Of a stretch of DNA of 32,825 nt, positions 15,087 to 23,487 are shown piece after piece. Made by a program: the position numbers and the translations under genes. Positions within the stretch are counted from its first letter, which is position 1, and the number at the start of each line of letters is the position of its first letter. The DNA is from Ruminococcus sp. (lineage in GTDB: Bacteria; Bacillota; Clostridia; Oscillospirales; Ruminococcaceae), in the NCBI GenBank assembly GCA_020860605.1, contig JAJBTZ010000068.1, positions 1 through 32,825 on the forward strand, in the 5' to 3' direction. The notes under the pieces are model-generated. The model saw only the letters and a program-made list of their open reading frames with translations, made no database searches and was not told the origin of the DNA.

Positions 15087-16760
15087 CTAACTGGCTTGTT
15101 TGGGAAACTCGACTGTGACCGTCGTGCCGACGGATTCTTTACTGTCGAGGGTTATCTTGGCGTCGTGGTAGATGGCGCCGTGTTTGACGATCGAGAGGCC
15201 TAAGCCGGTGCCCGGAACTTCGCTTGAACGGCTCTTGTCGACTCTATAGAAGCGCTCGAAGACGCGGTCGGTCTCGGACTGGGGGATTCCGCAGCCGGTA
15301 TCGGAGACTTTCAGGACGACGCTGTCGGGGGTGTCGGCGACGCTGATTGTCGCCTTGCCACCGTCGTGGTTATACTTCACGGCGTTGTCGGCAAGGTTAT
15401 AGATCATCTCGTCTAAGATTCTTAAGATTCCGTTGATGCTGGCGTTATTGCCTTCGACGTTGAGGGTGACTCCCTTCTTCTCGGCTTCGGGAAGAAGTCG
15501 CTCACGGACGCTTTCGGAGAGGGCCTTGAGGTCAACGTTCTCACGCTCGAGACCACCGACGTTTCCTTCGTCGAGCTCACTGAGCTTGATTATATCGCCG
15601 ATCAGGGCGATGAGGCGCTGGGCTTCGTCATAGATGGACTTCGAGAAGTCCTTTGAGAGCTCTTTGGGGACGTCCCCTGCCATCAGCATTTCGGCGAAGC
15701 CGGAGATGGACGTGAGGGGCGTCTTCAGCTCGTGGGAGACGTTTGAGGTGAACTCGCGCCGAAGCTGCTCGCGTTCCTGGCTCTCGGTGACGTCAAGGAT
15801 GATGATTACTGCGCCGATGACGGCGTATTCTTCATATACAGGGCTCGCGATGAGGCTGTAGCAACGGCCACCTATCTCCATCGAGCTCTCCGCTTTCTCG
15901 CCAGAAAGCGCCGACTCGAGAGCGGTTCTTAACCCCTTTGTACGGTTGTATCTCAAAACGCTTCCGCTGACTGGCTTGCTGAGGCCTAAGAGGCTCAAGG
16001 CTGCGCTGTTGTATGTGAGGATGCAGAGGTCCTTGTCGATGACTAAGAAGCCTTCGCTCATGTTTTCGGTGATGAGGCGGAACTCGGACTGCTGCTTTTC
16101 GGCTTGCTTTATCTGCTCCGAAATCGTCCGACGCTGAGCTGAGAGCTTGTTAAGAAGCGGAGTCAGTTCCTCATAGGTCTCGTTCTTTTCGGGAGCATCG
16201 AGGTTTAAGTTGTTTATCGGCTCCACAATCGACTTCGAGGAACGGAGCGACAGAAGAAGCGACAGAATCAACGCTATTGCGACAACCACGAGGATGGGGC
16301 GGATTAGCCCCAAAAGAATCGTCACGACTGAATATTCAGTCGCAGCTACTCTTAAGACGCTGCCGTCATCCAAAAGAATCGCATAGTAGATGGTCTTTTC
16401 GGTGAGGGTTTCCGAGTAGCGGGTGCTCGAGCCAGTGCCGGTCTCGAAGGCTTCGATTATCTCTTCTCTGTCCGAGTGATTCTCGAGGGTTTCGGCATCG
16501 GCTGCTGTGTCGTAGATGACTGTTCCGTCGGAGGCGATGATGCTGATTCTCGACTCCTCGCCTGAGTAGCCTTCAATAAGCTCATTGCCCTCCTGATTGA
16601 CGACATAGGCGATATATTCCGCCTTTTCCTGAAGCTGAGAGAGAAGGCTCGACTCGAAATAGTCGTACAGAACACCCATTATGAGGACGTCTGACGCTAC
16701 AAGAACCAAAAGTGCTACAATTATTGCTGAATGAAATATTTTTTTACTGAGAGTGCTCAT
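15087..16760 (-). CDS. phoR: PhoR-like sensor histidine kinase
   Basis: 557 residues. Transmembrane helices at about 8-32 and 145-172 flank an extracytoplasmic sensor domain (about 35-140). A HAMP-like linker and coiled coil (175-225) follow, then a PAS domain (about 228-325). The kinase core has His343 in SNVSHELKTPLT, N box NLADNAVKY (455-463), G1 DTGCGIP (487-493) and G2 GTGLGLS (517-523). This is the PhoR/PnpS layout. It follows the response regulator by two bases and ends the phosphate cluster, so it most likely senses phosphate status through the Pst transporter and PhoU. The name rests on context; other two-component kinases share this architecture. Confidence 0.88.
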   Translation of the reverse strand: MSTLSKKIFHSAIIVALLVLVASDVLIMGVLYDYFESSLLSQLQEKAEYIAYVVNQEGNELIEGYSGEESRISIIASDGTVIYDTAADAETLENHSDREEIIEAFETGTGSSTRYSETLTEKTIYYAILLDDGSVLRVAATEYSVVTILLGLIRPILVVVAIALILSLLLSLRSSKSIVEPINNLNLDAPEKNETYEELTPLLNKLSAQRRTISEQIKQAEKQQSEFRLITENMSEGFLVIDKDLCILTYNSAALSLLGLSKPVSGSVLRYNRTKGLRTALESALSGEKAESSMEIGGRCYSLIASPVYEEYAVIGAVIIILDVTESQEREQLRREFTSNVSHELKTPLTSISGFAEMLMAGDVPKELSKDFSKSIYDEAQRLIALIGDIIKLSELDEGNVGGLERENVDLKALSESVRERLLPEAEKKGVTLNVEGNNASINGILRILDEMIYNLADNAVKYNHDGGKATISVADTPDSVVLKVSDTGCGIPQSETDRVFERFYRVDKSRSSEVPGTGLGLSIVKHGAIYHDAKITLDSKESVGTTVTVEFPKQAS

Positions 16761-16762
16761 TT

Positions 16763-17434
16763 CTACTCTCCTATTCTATAACCTACTTTTTTGACCGTCT
16801 GGATAAGGTGGCCCGATTCGCCAAGCTTCTGGCGAAGGGTTCTTATGTGGACGTCAAGAGTTCTCGATTCGCCGTAGTATTCGCCCCAGATGTGGCTTAG
16901 GAGTTCTTCCCTGCCGACGGCCTTGCCGTTAGCTTCCAAGAGCATCAGGAGGATGCTGTACTCCTTGAATGAGAGCTGAACCGGCTCCTCGCCGACACGG
17001 ACGCTGTGTTTTTCCGAATCGAGATATATGTCACCGACATGATATTCGGTGGATTTTTCAATAGCTTTTCCGCTTCTGCGAAGGACTGCTCTGACACGTG
17101 ACGAGAGCTCGGTCATTCCGAAGGGCTTTGTGATGTAGTCGTCGGCACCGAGGTCGAGGCCAGTTACTTTATCAAATTCTGAACCTTTGGCGGTCAGCAT
17201 GATTATCGGGGTGTCCGACTCGGCACGGACCTTTTTTAAGATGGAGAGGCCATCCTCTTCGGGGAGCATGATGTCAAGGAGAAGTAATTCTGGCTTCTGA
17301 AGTCTATACTCCTCCCAGAACTCTCCTGGTGTCGGGAAACCGATTATATCGTGGCCCTCTTTTGACAGCGCGTAGCAGATGAGCTTTCTTATATTGTCGT
17401 CATCCTCGACCAAATAAATCCTTGCCAAGTCCAT
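16763..17434 (-). CDS. phoB: PhoB/PhoP-like response regulator (OmpR family)
   Basis: About 223 residues. The receiver domain has an acidic pocket (EDDD near the start), phospho-acceptor Asp in LLLLDIMLPEEDG (about residue 54), LTAKG and the conserved Lys-Pro in YITKPFG. A C-terminal winged helix (about 130-223) ends in SRTLDVHIRTLRQKLG and KVGYRIGE. The start is unsettled: the strong AAGGAG (17437-17442) is only 2 bases from this ATG but 8 bases from an in-frame TTG at 17428, which may be the true start. It has its own promoter downstream of phoU and forms a pair with the sensor kinase. It probably binds the TTAACA repeats upstream of pstS (inference). Confidence 0.9.
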   Translation of the reverse strand: MDLARIYLVEDDDNIRKLICYALSKEGHDIIGFPTPGEFWEEYRLQKPELLLLDIMLPEEDGLSILKKVRAESDTPIIMLTAKGSEFDKVTGLDLGADDYITKPFGMTELSSRVRAVLRRSGKAIEKSTEYHVGDIYLDSEKHSVRVGEEPVQLSFKEYSILLMLLEANGKAVGREELLSHIWGEYYGESRTLDVHIRTLRQKLGESGHLIQTVKKVGYRIGE

Positions 17435-17457
17435 CACTCCTTCATAGCTATAACCTG

Positions 17458-17486
17458 ATTATAGCATATTTTGAAACGCTATGCAA
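17458..17486 (-). promoter_or_regulatory. Promoter of the phoB-phoR pair
   Basis: TTGCAT (17481-17486), a 17-bp spacer, then TATAAT (17458-17463) preceded by TGC. It allows the regulator pair to be made independently of the Pho-box-driven pst transcript. Confidence 0.75.
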
Positions 17487-17488
17487 CA

Positions 17489-17527
17489 CAGATGCTTCGC
17501 ATCTGCTGAAATTGCTTCGCAATTTCA
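17489..17527. repeat. Twin hairpins with TTC loops at the phoU stop codon
   Basis: CAGATGC-TTC-GCATCTG (17489-17505) is followed one base later by TGAAATTGC-TTC-GCAATTTCA (17507-17527). The second stem contains the phoU stop codon. There is no T-run, so these are not ordinary terminators; they sit exactly between pstSCAB-phoU and the phoB promoter. Confidence 0.75.
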
Positions 17528-18181
17528 TGACTGAGGTCTTTGTTTATGTTCTCCTGAAACAGAGTAGATAACCCATTCGGCTATGTTGACGGCATGATCG
17601 CCGATTCTTTCGAAATACTTTGCAATCATGAGGAGGTCGATATAGAGCTCGCCCTTGCCACTTTTGCTCTCGATCGCTGCGATTAGCTCATTCTTGACGG
17701 CATCGAAGAGTCTGTCGACAACGTCGTCCATGGCGATGACCGCCTTGGCAGCTGCTACGTCCTTTGTGACGAAGGAATTGACGCTCTCGGTGACCATTCT
17801 GACTGTTGCTTCTGCCATGTCGTAGATCTGGATTTCTCCGCCTACTTTTAAGGGAGCGATATTCTTTGCAACATCGGAGATGTCATAGGCCTGATCGCCG
17901 ATTCTCTCCATGTCGGAGGTCATGCGAAGGGCTGAGGAGATGACTCTAAGGTCGGTTGCAACCGGCTGCTCACGGATTATGAGCTTCATGCAGAGGTCCT
18001 CGATTTCACGCTCCTGGCGGTCGATCTGGCGCTCTGCTTCAGCTGCGTTTCCTAAAAGCTTCTGGTCAGCAGTCGAAAGATATTTTACTGCGGAAGCGAT
18101 TGCGTCCTCGCAGAGGGCACCCATCTCTATAAGTTCATTATTCAAAAGCTCAAGCTGCCTTGAAAGATTTTCTCTCATCAT
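17525..18181 (-). CDS. phoU: Phosphate signalling protein PhoU
   Basis: 218 residues forming two similar three-helix bundles. The PhoU repeat signature with an acidic metal-binding stretch is visible twice: [11 protein letters not shown] with [15 protein letters not shown] in the first half, and [11 protein letters not shown] with [15 protein letters not shown] in the second. PhoU links the Pst transporter to PhoR and keeps the Pho response off when phosphate is ample. The ATG overlaps the pstB stop codon (ATGA), a second ATG follows at once, and GGGGAGG lies upstream inside pstB. A TTC-loop hairpin covers its stop codon. Confidence 0.95.
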   Translation of the reverse strand: MMRENLSRQLELLNNELIEMGALCEDAIASAVKYLSTADQKLLGNAAEAERQIDRQEREIEDLCMKLIIREQPVATDLRVISSALRMTSDMERIGDQAYDISDVAKNIAPLKVGGEIQIYDMAEATVRMVTESVNSFVTKDVAAAKAVIAMDDVVDRLFDAVKNELIAAIESKSGKGELYIDLLMIAKYFERIGDHAVNIAEWVIYSVSGEHKQRPQS

Positions 18182-19014
18182 CCGAACCTCCCCGTGATAT
18201 ATGCTTCGGTGCGGTCGTCAGAAGGAGAAGTGAACATCTTGTTAGTGTCTCCGTACTCGACCAGCTCTCCCAAGAGGAAGAACGCTGTCTTATCGGCGAT
18301 TCTCGCTGCCTGCTGCATATTGTGAGTTACTATTACTATTGTGTAATTCTTACGGAGCTCCAATGCGAGCTCCTCAATTTTTGAAGTTGAAATCGGGTCG
18401 AGTGCCGATGTCGGCTCGTCCATGAGGACGACCTCAGGCTCGACTGCTATCGTTCTTGCGATGCAGAGTCGCTGCTGCTGACCACCTGAAAGGCCTAAAG
18501 CACTCTTCTTCAGTCTGTCCTTGCACTCGTCCCAGATTGCTGCCTGCCTTAAAGAACGCTCAACCGCTTCGTCGAGCTGGGCACGTGATCGGACACCCTG
18601 GACTCTTAAGCCATAGGCGACGTTATCGTAGATGCTCATCGGGAAGGGGTTCGGCTTCTGGAAGACCATGCCGACACGTCTACGGAGAACCGAGACGTCG
18701 ATGTCTTTATAGATATCCACTCCTGCGAGGGTGAGGCTGCCTTCGATCTTTACACCTTCAACCAGGTCATTCATTCGGTTGAGGGATTTTAAGAAGGTCG
18801 ACTTTCCGCAGCCTGAGGGGCCTATAAGAGCGGTTATACGGTTCTTTGGGATTGCGATACTGACGTTCTTTATTGCCTGATTATCACCATACCAGAGATT
18901 CATGTTTTTGACATCGATGAGAGTCTCGGCTTCGGTGGATTCTTCTTTATTCTTTATTTCTCTTATTTTCGTATCGTCGTTTTCGACGTTTGCGATTTCA
19001 ATCTCAGCCTTCAT
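18178..19014 (-). CDS. pstB: Phosphate ABC transporter ATP-binding protein
   Basis: 278 residues. Walker [10 protein letters not shown] (65-73), the Q loop in [20 protein letters not shown] typical of PstB, the ABC signature LSGGQQQR, Walker [14 protein letters not shown] and the switch His in IVTHNMQQ. It drives phosphate import with PstS, PstC and PstA at the cytoplasmic face. The N terminus has about 30 extra charged residues before the ABC domain. The start lies 11 bases inside pstA, with GGAGG just upstream. Confidence 0.96.
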   Translation of the reverse strand: MKAEIEIANVENDDTKIREIKNKEESTEAETLIDVKNMNLWYGDNQAIKNVSIAIPKNRITALIGPSGCGKSTFLKSLNRMNDLVEGVKIEGSLTLAGVDIYKDIDVSVLRRRVGMVFQKPNPFPMSIYDNVAYGLRVQGVRSRAQLDEAVERSLRQAAIWDECKDRLKKSALGLSGGQQQRLCIARTIAVEPEVVLMDEPTSALDPISTSKIEELALELRKNYTIVIVTHNMQQAARIADKTAFFLLGELVEYGDTNKMFTSPSDDRTEAYITGRFG

Positions 19015-19891
19015 TCTCCGTCCTCCTCTTTAACTTGCTGCCTGCTATCTTCGCAGCTGTATTTATTATAAGTGTCAGAATAAGCAGTATGAATGCGATT
19101 GCAAATGCTGTTACCGAGTCGGCACGCTCCTTGGCGTAGACATAAAGGGCAACCGCAAGAGTTGAGCCAGAATGGTTCGGGGTTATCGCTTCAAGCGGAG
19201 TGTAGATTACGTCTGCCATACCTGCTGTGAAGAGAAGCGCTGCACTCTCGCCGACGATTCTTCCGACTGAAAGGATACAGCCGGTGACAATGCCGTCTAT
19301 AGCTGATGGCAGGACTACTGTACGGACCATGTGCCATTTTCCTGAACCGAGCGCAAGTGAACCTTCACGGTAGCTGTCCGGGACGGTTTTCAAACTCTCC
19401 TGAACAGTTCTGACTATTGTCGGAAGAGTCATTATTACGAGCGTAAGAGATCCTGCTAACAGGCTCGTTTTCAGCTTGAAGGTCTGGACGAAGATGAGCA
19501 TACCGACGAGGCCATAGATGATCGAAGGGATTCCGGCAAGGGTTTCGGTTGCGAACTCTATCACCGCAACTGCTTTCTTGTTTTTTGCATATTCATTCAA
19601 GTATATCGCTGCTCCTGTTCCTACGGGGAGAACGATTACGAGGGTCATCACGACCACGTAGATGGTGTTTAAGATATTCGGGAGGATTCCCGTGATGCCC
19701 TTTAAGTAGCTGACGCCGTTTGAGAGGAATTCCCAGCTTATATTCGGGAGTCCTCTTATTATGATCACGACTACTACAAACAGCACTGCAGCTATGATTA
19801 CTGCTGCTGAGAAATAGACCAGCACCTTGAGAATTGCTGTCTTGACTTTTCGGGAAGTTGAAATCCCTGAGCTCTTTTTCAAATCTTTCAT
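19004..19891 (-). CDS. pstA: Phosphate ABC transporter permease PstA
   Basis: 295-residue inner-membrane permease with about six hydrophobic helices, the first at about 22-48. The cytoplasmic coupling loop [20 protein letters not shown] resembles the EAA motif, and [16 protein letters not shown] is typical of PstA/PstC. It pairs with PstC to form the channel. It starts three bases after the pstC stop with AAGGAT as ribosome-binding site. Confidence 0.95.
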   Translation of the reverse strand: MKDLKKSSGISTSRKVKTAILKVLVYFSAAVIIAAVLFVVVVIIIRGLPNISWEFLSNGVSYLKGITGILPNILNTIYVVVMTLVIVLPVGTGAAIYLNEYAKNKKAVAVIEFATETLAGIPSIIYGLVGMLIFVQTFKLKTSLLAGSLTLVIMTLPTIVRTVQESLKTVPDSYREGSLALGSGKWHMVRTVVLPSAIDGIVTGCILSVGRIVGESAALLFTAGMADVIYTPLEAITPNHSGSTLAVALYVYAKERADSVTAFAIAFILLILTLIINTAAKIAGSKLKRRTENEG

Positions 19892-19894
19892 AAG

Positions 19895-20773
19895 TTATTT
19901 ATCCTTCTTGCGCTTGACCACAAGATTGAGGATCAAGTTTACTATCATGATGAATACGAAGAGTACTAATGCGATGCTGAAGAGTGCCTGGCGCTGAAGT
20001 CCTGAGGAGTAGGCCATCTCGCTTACTATAGCCGTTGTTAAGAATCTTACACTCTTGAAGAGGCCCGGCATATTTGCAACGTTTCCTGCTACCATCATTA
20101 CTGCTGTTGCTTCGCCTATAGCTCTGCCTGTTCCCATTACCAGGGATGCGAGTATTCCGCTCTTTGCAGCTGGGATTGTGACATTGAAGATGGTTTCGGT
20201 TTTATTGGCACCGAGTGCTAAAGATGCTTCTTCATACTCTTTCGGAACGGCTCTTATCGCTGTTTCGGACATTGAGATTACTGACGGAAGAATCATTATA
20301 ATCAGGACTACTATTGCAGAGAAGAGATTTGCGCCATCGGGGAGGTTGAACATCTCTCTGACTGCCGGGACAACATAGATCATTCCGACAAGTCCGAACA
20401 CTACCGACGGGATTCCGCTCATCAGGTCGACTATCGAGCGCATTATTCCAGAGAATCTCTTGCCGGACATCTTCGCTATGCAGACGGCACAGAGAAGTCC
20501 CAGAGGGAAGCCTATGAGCATTGCTCCGAAGGTTCCGAAGACGCTCGTTAAGATGAACGGGAGGATTCCGTAGGAAGGATTGTCGCCTGTTGACTTCCAG
20601 ACGGTTCCGAAGAGGAAGTTTACAACTCCAATTTCTTTTATTGCTGGTATGCCTGATACTACAAGGTATACTGTTATTACTACTACCAGTGCGACAGCGA
20701 GAAAGCCACAGATAGTGAATATAGCGTTCATGATTTTATCGAGGGCGTGTGCTGTTTTCTTAACTTTATCCAT
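19895..20773 (-). CDS. pstC: Phosphate ABC transporter permease PstC
   Basis: 292 residues with about six membrane helices, the first at about 12-38. VDLMSGIPSVVFGLVGMIYV and the EAA-like loop EYEEASLALGANKTETIFNVT are PstC features, and the Gly-Arg-Ala stretch MGTGRAIGEATAV is also typical. It lies between pstS (27 bases upstream) and pstA, in standard order. Confidence 0.95.
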   Translation of the reverse strand: MDKVKKTAHALDKIMNAIFTICGFLAVALVVVITVYLVVSGIPAIKEIGVVNFLFGTVWKSTGDNPSYGILPFILTSVFGTFGAMLIGFPLGLLCAVCIAKMSGKRFSGIMRSIVDLMSGIPSVVFGLVGMIYVVPAVREMFNLPDGANLFSAIVVLIIMILPSVISMSETAIRAVPKEYEEASLALGANKTETIFNVTIPAAKSGILASLVMGTGRAIGEATAVMMVAGNVANMPGLFKSVRFLTTAIVSEMAYSSGLQRQALFSIALVLFVFIMIVNLILNLVVKRKKDK

Positions 20774-20800
20774 ACCTGTGACTTCCTTTCTGCCTTGCTA

Positions 20801-21580
20801 TCAGTTTACGGGAACGCAACCTGCAGCCTCTATGTACTCATTTACAGCAGAACTGGTGCAGTAGTCATAGAATGCCTGAGCAGCGTCAGAGAGAGCGGTA
20901 TCCTTCTTGGTTACGAAGACGAAGTTTCTCTGGATCTGATATGTACCGTCAAGAACGGTGTCGCTGGTGGGGTATACTCCCTCAACGGAGATTGCAGATA
21001 CTGTGTCGTTTACGGATGCGAGGGAAACATATCCGATAGCATTCGGGTTAGAGGAAACAGCACTTACAACGTCACCAGTGGAGGTGAGTTCCTGAGAGTA
21101 GACGCAAGCGTCAGCTGTGCCGGTGATGGACTCGAAGCCGTCACGGGTACCAGAGGAAGCCTCACGACCGATGCAGACGATGGGGAGATCCTCTCCGCCA
21201 ACCTCGCTCCAGTTGGTGATTTCACCCGTGAAGATGGAAGCGATCTGAGCGATTGTGAGGTCAGATACTGTGTTGGAGGTGTTCACTATTACTGCGATAC
21301 CGTCGATTGCGACTACTGTCTGCTCGCAGGTCTCAAGTTCTGAATCCTTTAAGTTACGGCTTGCAAGACCGATGTCGCAGGTGCCGTCAATTACTGCCTG
21401 GATACCAGAGCCAGAACCTGTCGGGTTGTAGGTGACGGTGATGTCGGGATTTTCCTCCATGAATGCTTCCATGAAGTAGCCCATGACCTTTTCCATTGAG
21501 GTGGAACCATCGGTGGAAACCGACTGAGCTTCAGTTTCGCCACAAGCGGTGAAGCATCCGAGTGCCATAACGAGGCACAT
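20801..21580 (-). CDS. pstS: Phosphate-binding lipoprotein PstS, N terminus out of frame
   Basis: The in-frame part encodes 259 residues of a PstS-type periplasmic-binding protein: STDGSTSMEKVMGYF near the start for the phosphate site, NPTGSGSGIQAV, GLASRNLK, and REASSGTRDGFES with the Ser-Gly-Thr-Arg phosphate contacts. The ORF opens with MCLVMALGCFTACGE, only the tail of a lipoprotein signal peptide with a lipobox-like LGCFTAC. A properly placed ATG at 21611 with ribosome-binding site AAAGGA begins in another frame. Removing one A from the A7 run at 21602-21608 restores MKKAKIFALIMCLVMALGC, a complete lipoprotein signal. So the gene is either frame-disrupted at codon 3, slippage-controlled, or affected by a sequencing error. 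The protein otherwise looks intact and under no relaxed constraint. Confidence 0.9.
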   Translation of the reverse strand: MCLVMALGCFTACGETEAQSVSTDGSTSMEKVMGYFMEAFMEENPDITVTYNPTGSGSGIQAVIDGTCDIGLASRNLKDSELETCEQTVVAIDGIAVIVNTSNTVSDLTIAQIASIFTGEITNWSEVGGEDLPIVCIGREASSGTRDGFESITGTADACVYSQELTSTGDVVSAVSSNPNAIGYVSLASVNDTVSAISVEGVYPTSDTVLDGTYQIQRNFVFVTKKDTALSDAAQAFYDYCTSSAVNEYIEAAGCVPVN

Positions 21581-21611
21581 AATAAGCGCAAAAATCTTTG
21601 CTTTTTTTCAT
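21581..21611 (-). other. Displaced pstS start with A7 homopolymer frameshift
   Basis: ATG at 21611-21609 is followed by seven A (21608-21602). With seven, translation reads MKKSKDFCAYY and leaves the pstS frame; with six it reads MKKAKIFALI and joins the downstream ORF. The distance 20801-21611 is 811 bases, one more than a multiple of three. Confidence 0.85.
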
Positions 21612-21667
21612 TTCAAATAACATCCTTTCAGATTTTAGAAGCCAGACTTTGTTTGGTCTGTAGCTTC

Positions 21668-21723
21668 AATATAACGCAAGTAATGTTAAGTCTGAAAGCG
21701 CTGTTATGTTAAATCTATGTTAA
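21668..21723 (-). promoter_or_regulatory. Pho box array and -10 of the pst operon
   Basis: Three exact TTAACA hexamers lie on the minus strand at 21718-21723, 21707-21712 and 21684-21689. The first two are 11 bases apart and the third is 23 bases further. A -10 TATATT (21668-21673) begins 10 bases after the last hexamer and there is no conventional -35. This is the layout of PhoP/PhoB-activated promoters with TTAACA-like direct repeats on one helix face. Confidence 0.8.
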
Positions 21724-21724
21724 A

Positions 21725-21851
21725 AGTGGCTAGTTGCTAGTGGCTAGTGGTTAGTTTTTGTGGATTCAGGCTAAAAAATAGGCTAATGCTGTATCGAGTA
21801 CAACATTAGCCTCAAATATTCTAGTCACTAGCCACTAACCACTAACCACTT
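21725..21851. repeat. Inverted CTAGTGG-type repeat flanking a terminator
   Basis: The left arm (about 21725-21756) is built of GGCTAGTTGCTAGTGGCTAG and GTGGTTAGT units. The right arm (about 21822-21851) is nearly its reverse complement. Between them is the terminator hairpin at 21780-21812. The whole forms an imperfect palindrome of about 125 bases with no ORF, and the stop codon of the first DegV gene lies in its right edge. Confidence 0.65.
21773..21812 (-). terminator. Terminator of the first degV-family gene
   Basis: AGGCTAATG (21780-21788) pairs with CATTAGCCT (21804-21812). The stem can extend inward through one G-U and TGTA/TACA to 14 bp with a 5-base loop. The minus strand continues ATTTTTTAG. 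Confidence 0.85.
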
Positions 21852-22710
21852 ACTTGTGAATCCCTCGGAAGAACAACGCTATCGTTCCTGGTCCAGCATG
21901 GCCACCTGTGACGGGCTCGTACTGCTCCATCATGCAGTTGCCTGTGAAGCCGATGGCTCTTAGCTGCTCGAGTAGCGACTGAGCTCCTGCTTCATTGTCG
22001 GCATGGGCGATGCTGATGTCTAAGGACATATCCGAGCAGAGCTTCTGATATTTATCGGCGAGAGCAGCGATGGCGCGCTTTTCACCTCTGGCGACACCGT
22101 TGAAGACGATGTGGCCGGTGTTCTCACCCATGAGAATTGGCTTGACATTGAGGAGTGAGCCTGCAAATGAAACCGCTCCCGAAACTCTTCCACCCTTTTT
22201 AAGGTACTTCATGTCGTCGACGGTGAAGTACTGGCAGAGGTGTTCTCTACGATGATAGAGCTCGTTGACGACTACGTCGATCCGCTCACCTTTTTCGATG
22301 AGCTCAGCAGCATCCAGAACATGCATTCCCTCGCCTAAGGAGGCAGCATAGGAGTCGAAAACTACTATTGAGCGCTCAGGATAGGTCTCCTGAAGCTCAC
22401 TTGCTGCTATTTTGGCGGAATTTATGGCTCCGCTTATTCCTCCTGCCATTCCGACATAGAGGACATCGTCGCCGTTCTGGAGGGCTGGCTCGAAGGCCTT
22501 CATGTAGTCGACGATGTTGACCATCGAGGTCTTGACGTCGGCACCTTCGCGCATCGCCTTGTAGAAGGACTTGCCGTCGAAGCCTTCGAGAGTGTCATAC
22601 TCGACGACCTCGTCGTTTATGCTATAGTGAAAATGCACCAGCGTTATGTTGTGTTCCTTGATAATAGCTGGGTTGAGGTTTGCAGATGTATCGGTGAAAA
22701 GTCTGATCAT
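21850..22710 (-). CDS. DegV-family fatty-acid-binding protein
   Basis: 286 residues, the usual DegV length. Family features are the N-terminal IRLFTDTSANL, KTSMVN with the Ser that contacts the fatty-acid carboxylate (about residues 60-65), the lipid-pocket loop LYVGMAGGISG, KYLKKGGRVSGAVSFAGSLLNVKPIL, and HAGPGTIALFF near the C terminus. DegV/FakB proteins present an acyl chain to the kinase FakA for activation to acyl-phosphate; FakA itself is not in this window. It has its own promoter and terminator. The acyl chain preferred cannot be read from the sequence. Confidence 0.9.
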   Translation of the reverse strand: MIRLFTDTSANLNPAIIKEHNITLVHFHYSINDEVVEYDTLEGFDGKSFYKAMREGADVKTSMVNIVDYMKAFEPALQNGDDVLYVGMAGGISGAINSAKIAASELQETYPERSIVVFDSYAASLGEGMHVLDAAELIEKGERIDVVVNELYHRREHLCQYFTVDDMKYLKKGGRVSGAVSFAGSLLNVKPILMGENTGHIVFNGVARGEKRAIAALADKYQKLCSDMSLDISIAHADNEAGAQSLLEQLRAIGFTGNCMMEQYEPVTGGHAGPGTIALFFRGIHK

Positions 22711-22749
22711 TTTCAGTTCTCCTTCGTGAATGAGATTTTACCGCCCAAT

Positions 22750-22778
22750 ATAATACCACTTTGGCTCAAAAAATTCAA
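22750..22778 (-). promoter_or_regulatory. Promoter of the first degV-family gene
   Basis: TTGAAT (22773-22778), 17 bp, then TATTAT (22750-22755) preceded by TGG. It lies between the terminator of the XRE gene and the DegV start codon. Confidence 0.7.
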
Positions 22779-22807
22779 TATCCCACTTGGAAATTTTCAC
22801 TCTACTC

Positions 22808-22851
22808 TTAAAAAATAAGCAGTAGAGTCCCGATTTCAGGGATTCTACTGC
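22808..22851 (-). terminator. Terminator after the XRE-family membrane regulator
   Basis: The stem is GCAGTAGA, one mismatch, TCCC on the minus strand against GGGA, mismatch, TCTACTGC (22819-22851), with a 7-base loop. It is followed by TTATTTTTTAAG. It is the first terminator seen downstream of aroF, so it may mark the end of the aro transcript. Confidence 0.85.
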
Positions 22852-22865
22852 CATTTTTTCTACCT

Positions 22866-23462
22866 TTATTCGTCTTTTTTATGATTCACATGGAAGAGCC
22901 TGAAGCTTAGGACTATCAGCGCCTCTGCTGGGATTTCTATCAGGAAAAGCTGCCACCAGTTGTGTTTCAGGAATACCACATAGAGCGTTGCGACTATGCT
23001 CAGAACAAGAAGCGATACAATTACGAAGTTATACTTGCCGTCGTGCCAGATTGAATTCAGGACAAGAAGCGAAATCATCAGGACTGGCAGAGCATAGACG
23101 AATACCTGCCAGTAGATTATTCCTCTCAGCCAGAAGATGATGAAGAGTATCGTCGCGACGGTGAAGATTCCGACTGCGGTGATGGCCATTATGATCTGGT
23201 AGGGAATTGTCGACTTGACGGAATCTACAATGCTGATTTTCTCCTCAGGGTCGTGGGGCCTCACGAGATAGTCGACCGTCACTCCGAAGATGTCGGCGAT
23301 GTTACGAAGAACTATCACGTCAGGCAGAGCCTCTGCACGCTCCCACTTGGAGACGGACTTGTCGGAATAGTTGAGCTTTTCGGCAAGCTCAAGCTGGGTC
23401 ATGCCAGCACGGGTTCTCAATTCTATTATATTGCTTGCTATAGTGGTCTCGATCTCTTTCAT
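22866..23462 (-). CDS. XRE-family regulator with four membrane helices
   Basis: 198 residues. Residues about 8-65 form a Cro/C1-type helix-turn-helix (LRTRAGMTQLELAEKLNYSDKSVSKWERAEALPDV then IADIFGVTVDYL), the usual form in Firmicutes. The rest is four hydrophobic helices at about 88-112, 116-137, 143-165 and 170-190 with a short basic tail, so the DNA-binding domain is tethered to the membrane. It starts after GAGGTAACC, 25 bases beyond the second DegV gene, and ends at a terminator. Its place between two DegV genes makes a link to membrane lipid state attractive, but that is inference. Confidence 0.82.
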   Translation of the reverse strand: MKEIETTIASNIIELRTRAGMTQLELAEKLNYSDKSVSKWERAEALPDVIVLRNIADIFGVTVDYLVRPHDPEEKISIVDSVKSTIPYQIIMAITAVGIFTVATILFIIFWLRGIIYWQVFVYALPVLMISLLVLNSIWHDGKYNFVIVSLLVLSIVATLYVVFLKHNWWQLFLIEIPAEALIVLSFRLFHVNHKKDE

Positions 23463-23487
23463 GGTTACCTCACTTCTAAGAGAAAAA

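Noticed and set aside
20801-21611. pstS as a decayed pseudogene
   Set aside because: Only one base is out of place, in a homopolymer. The rest of the gene is intact with all phosphate-site motifs and a full Pho-regulated operon behind it, so slippage or sequencing error is more likely than decay.
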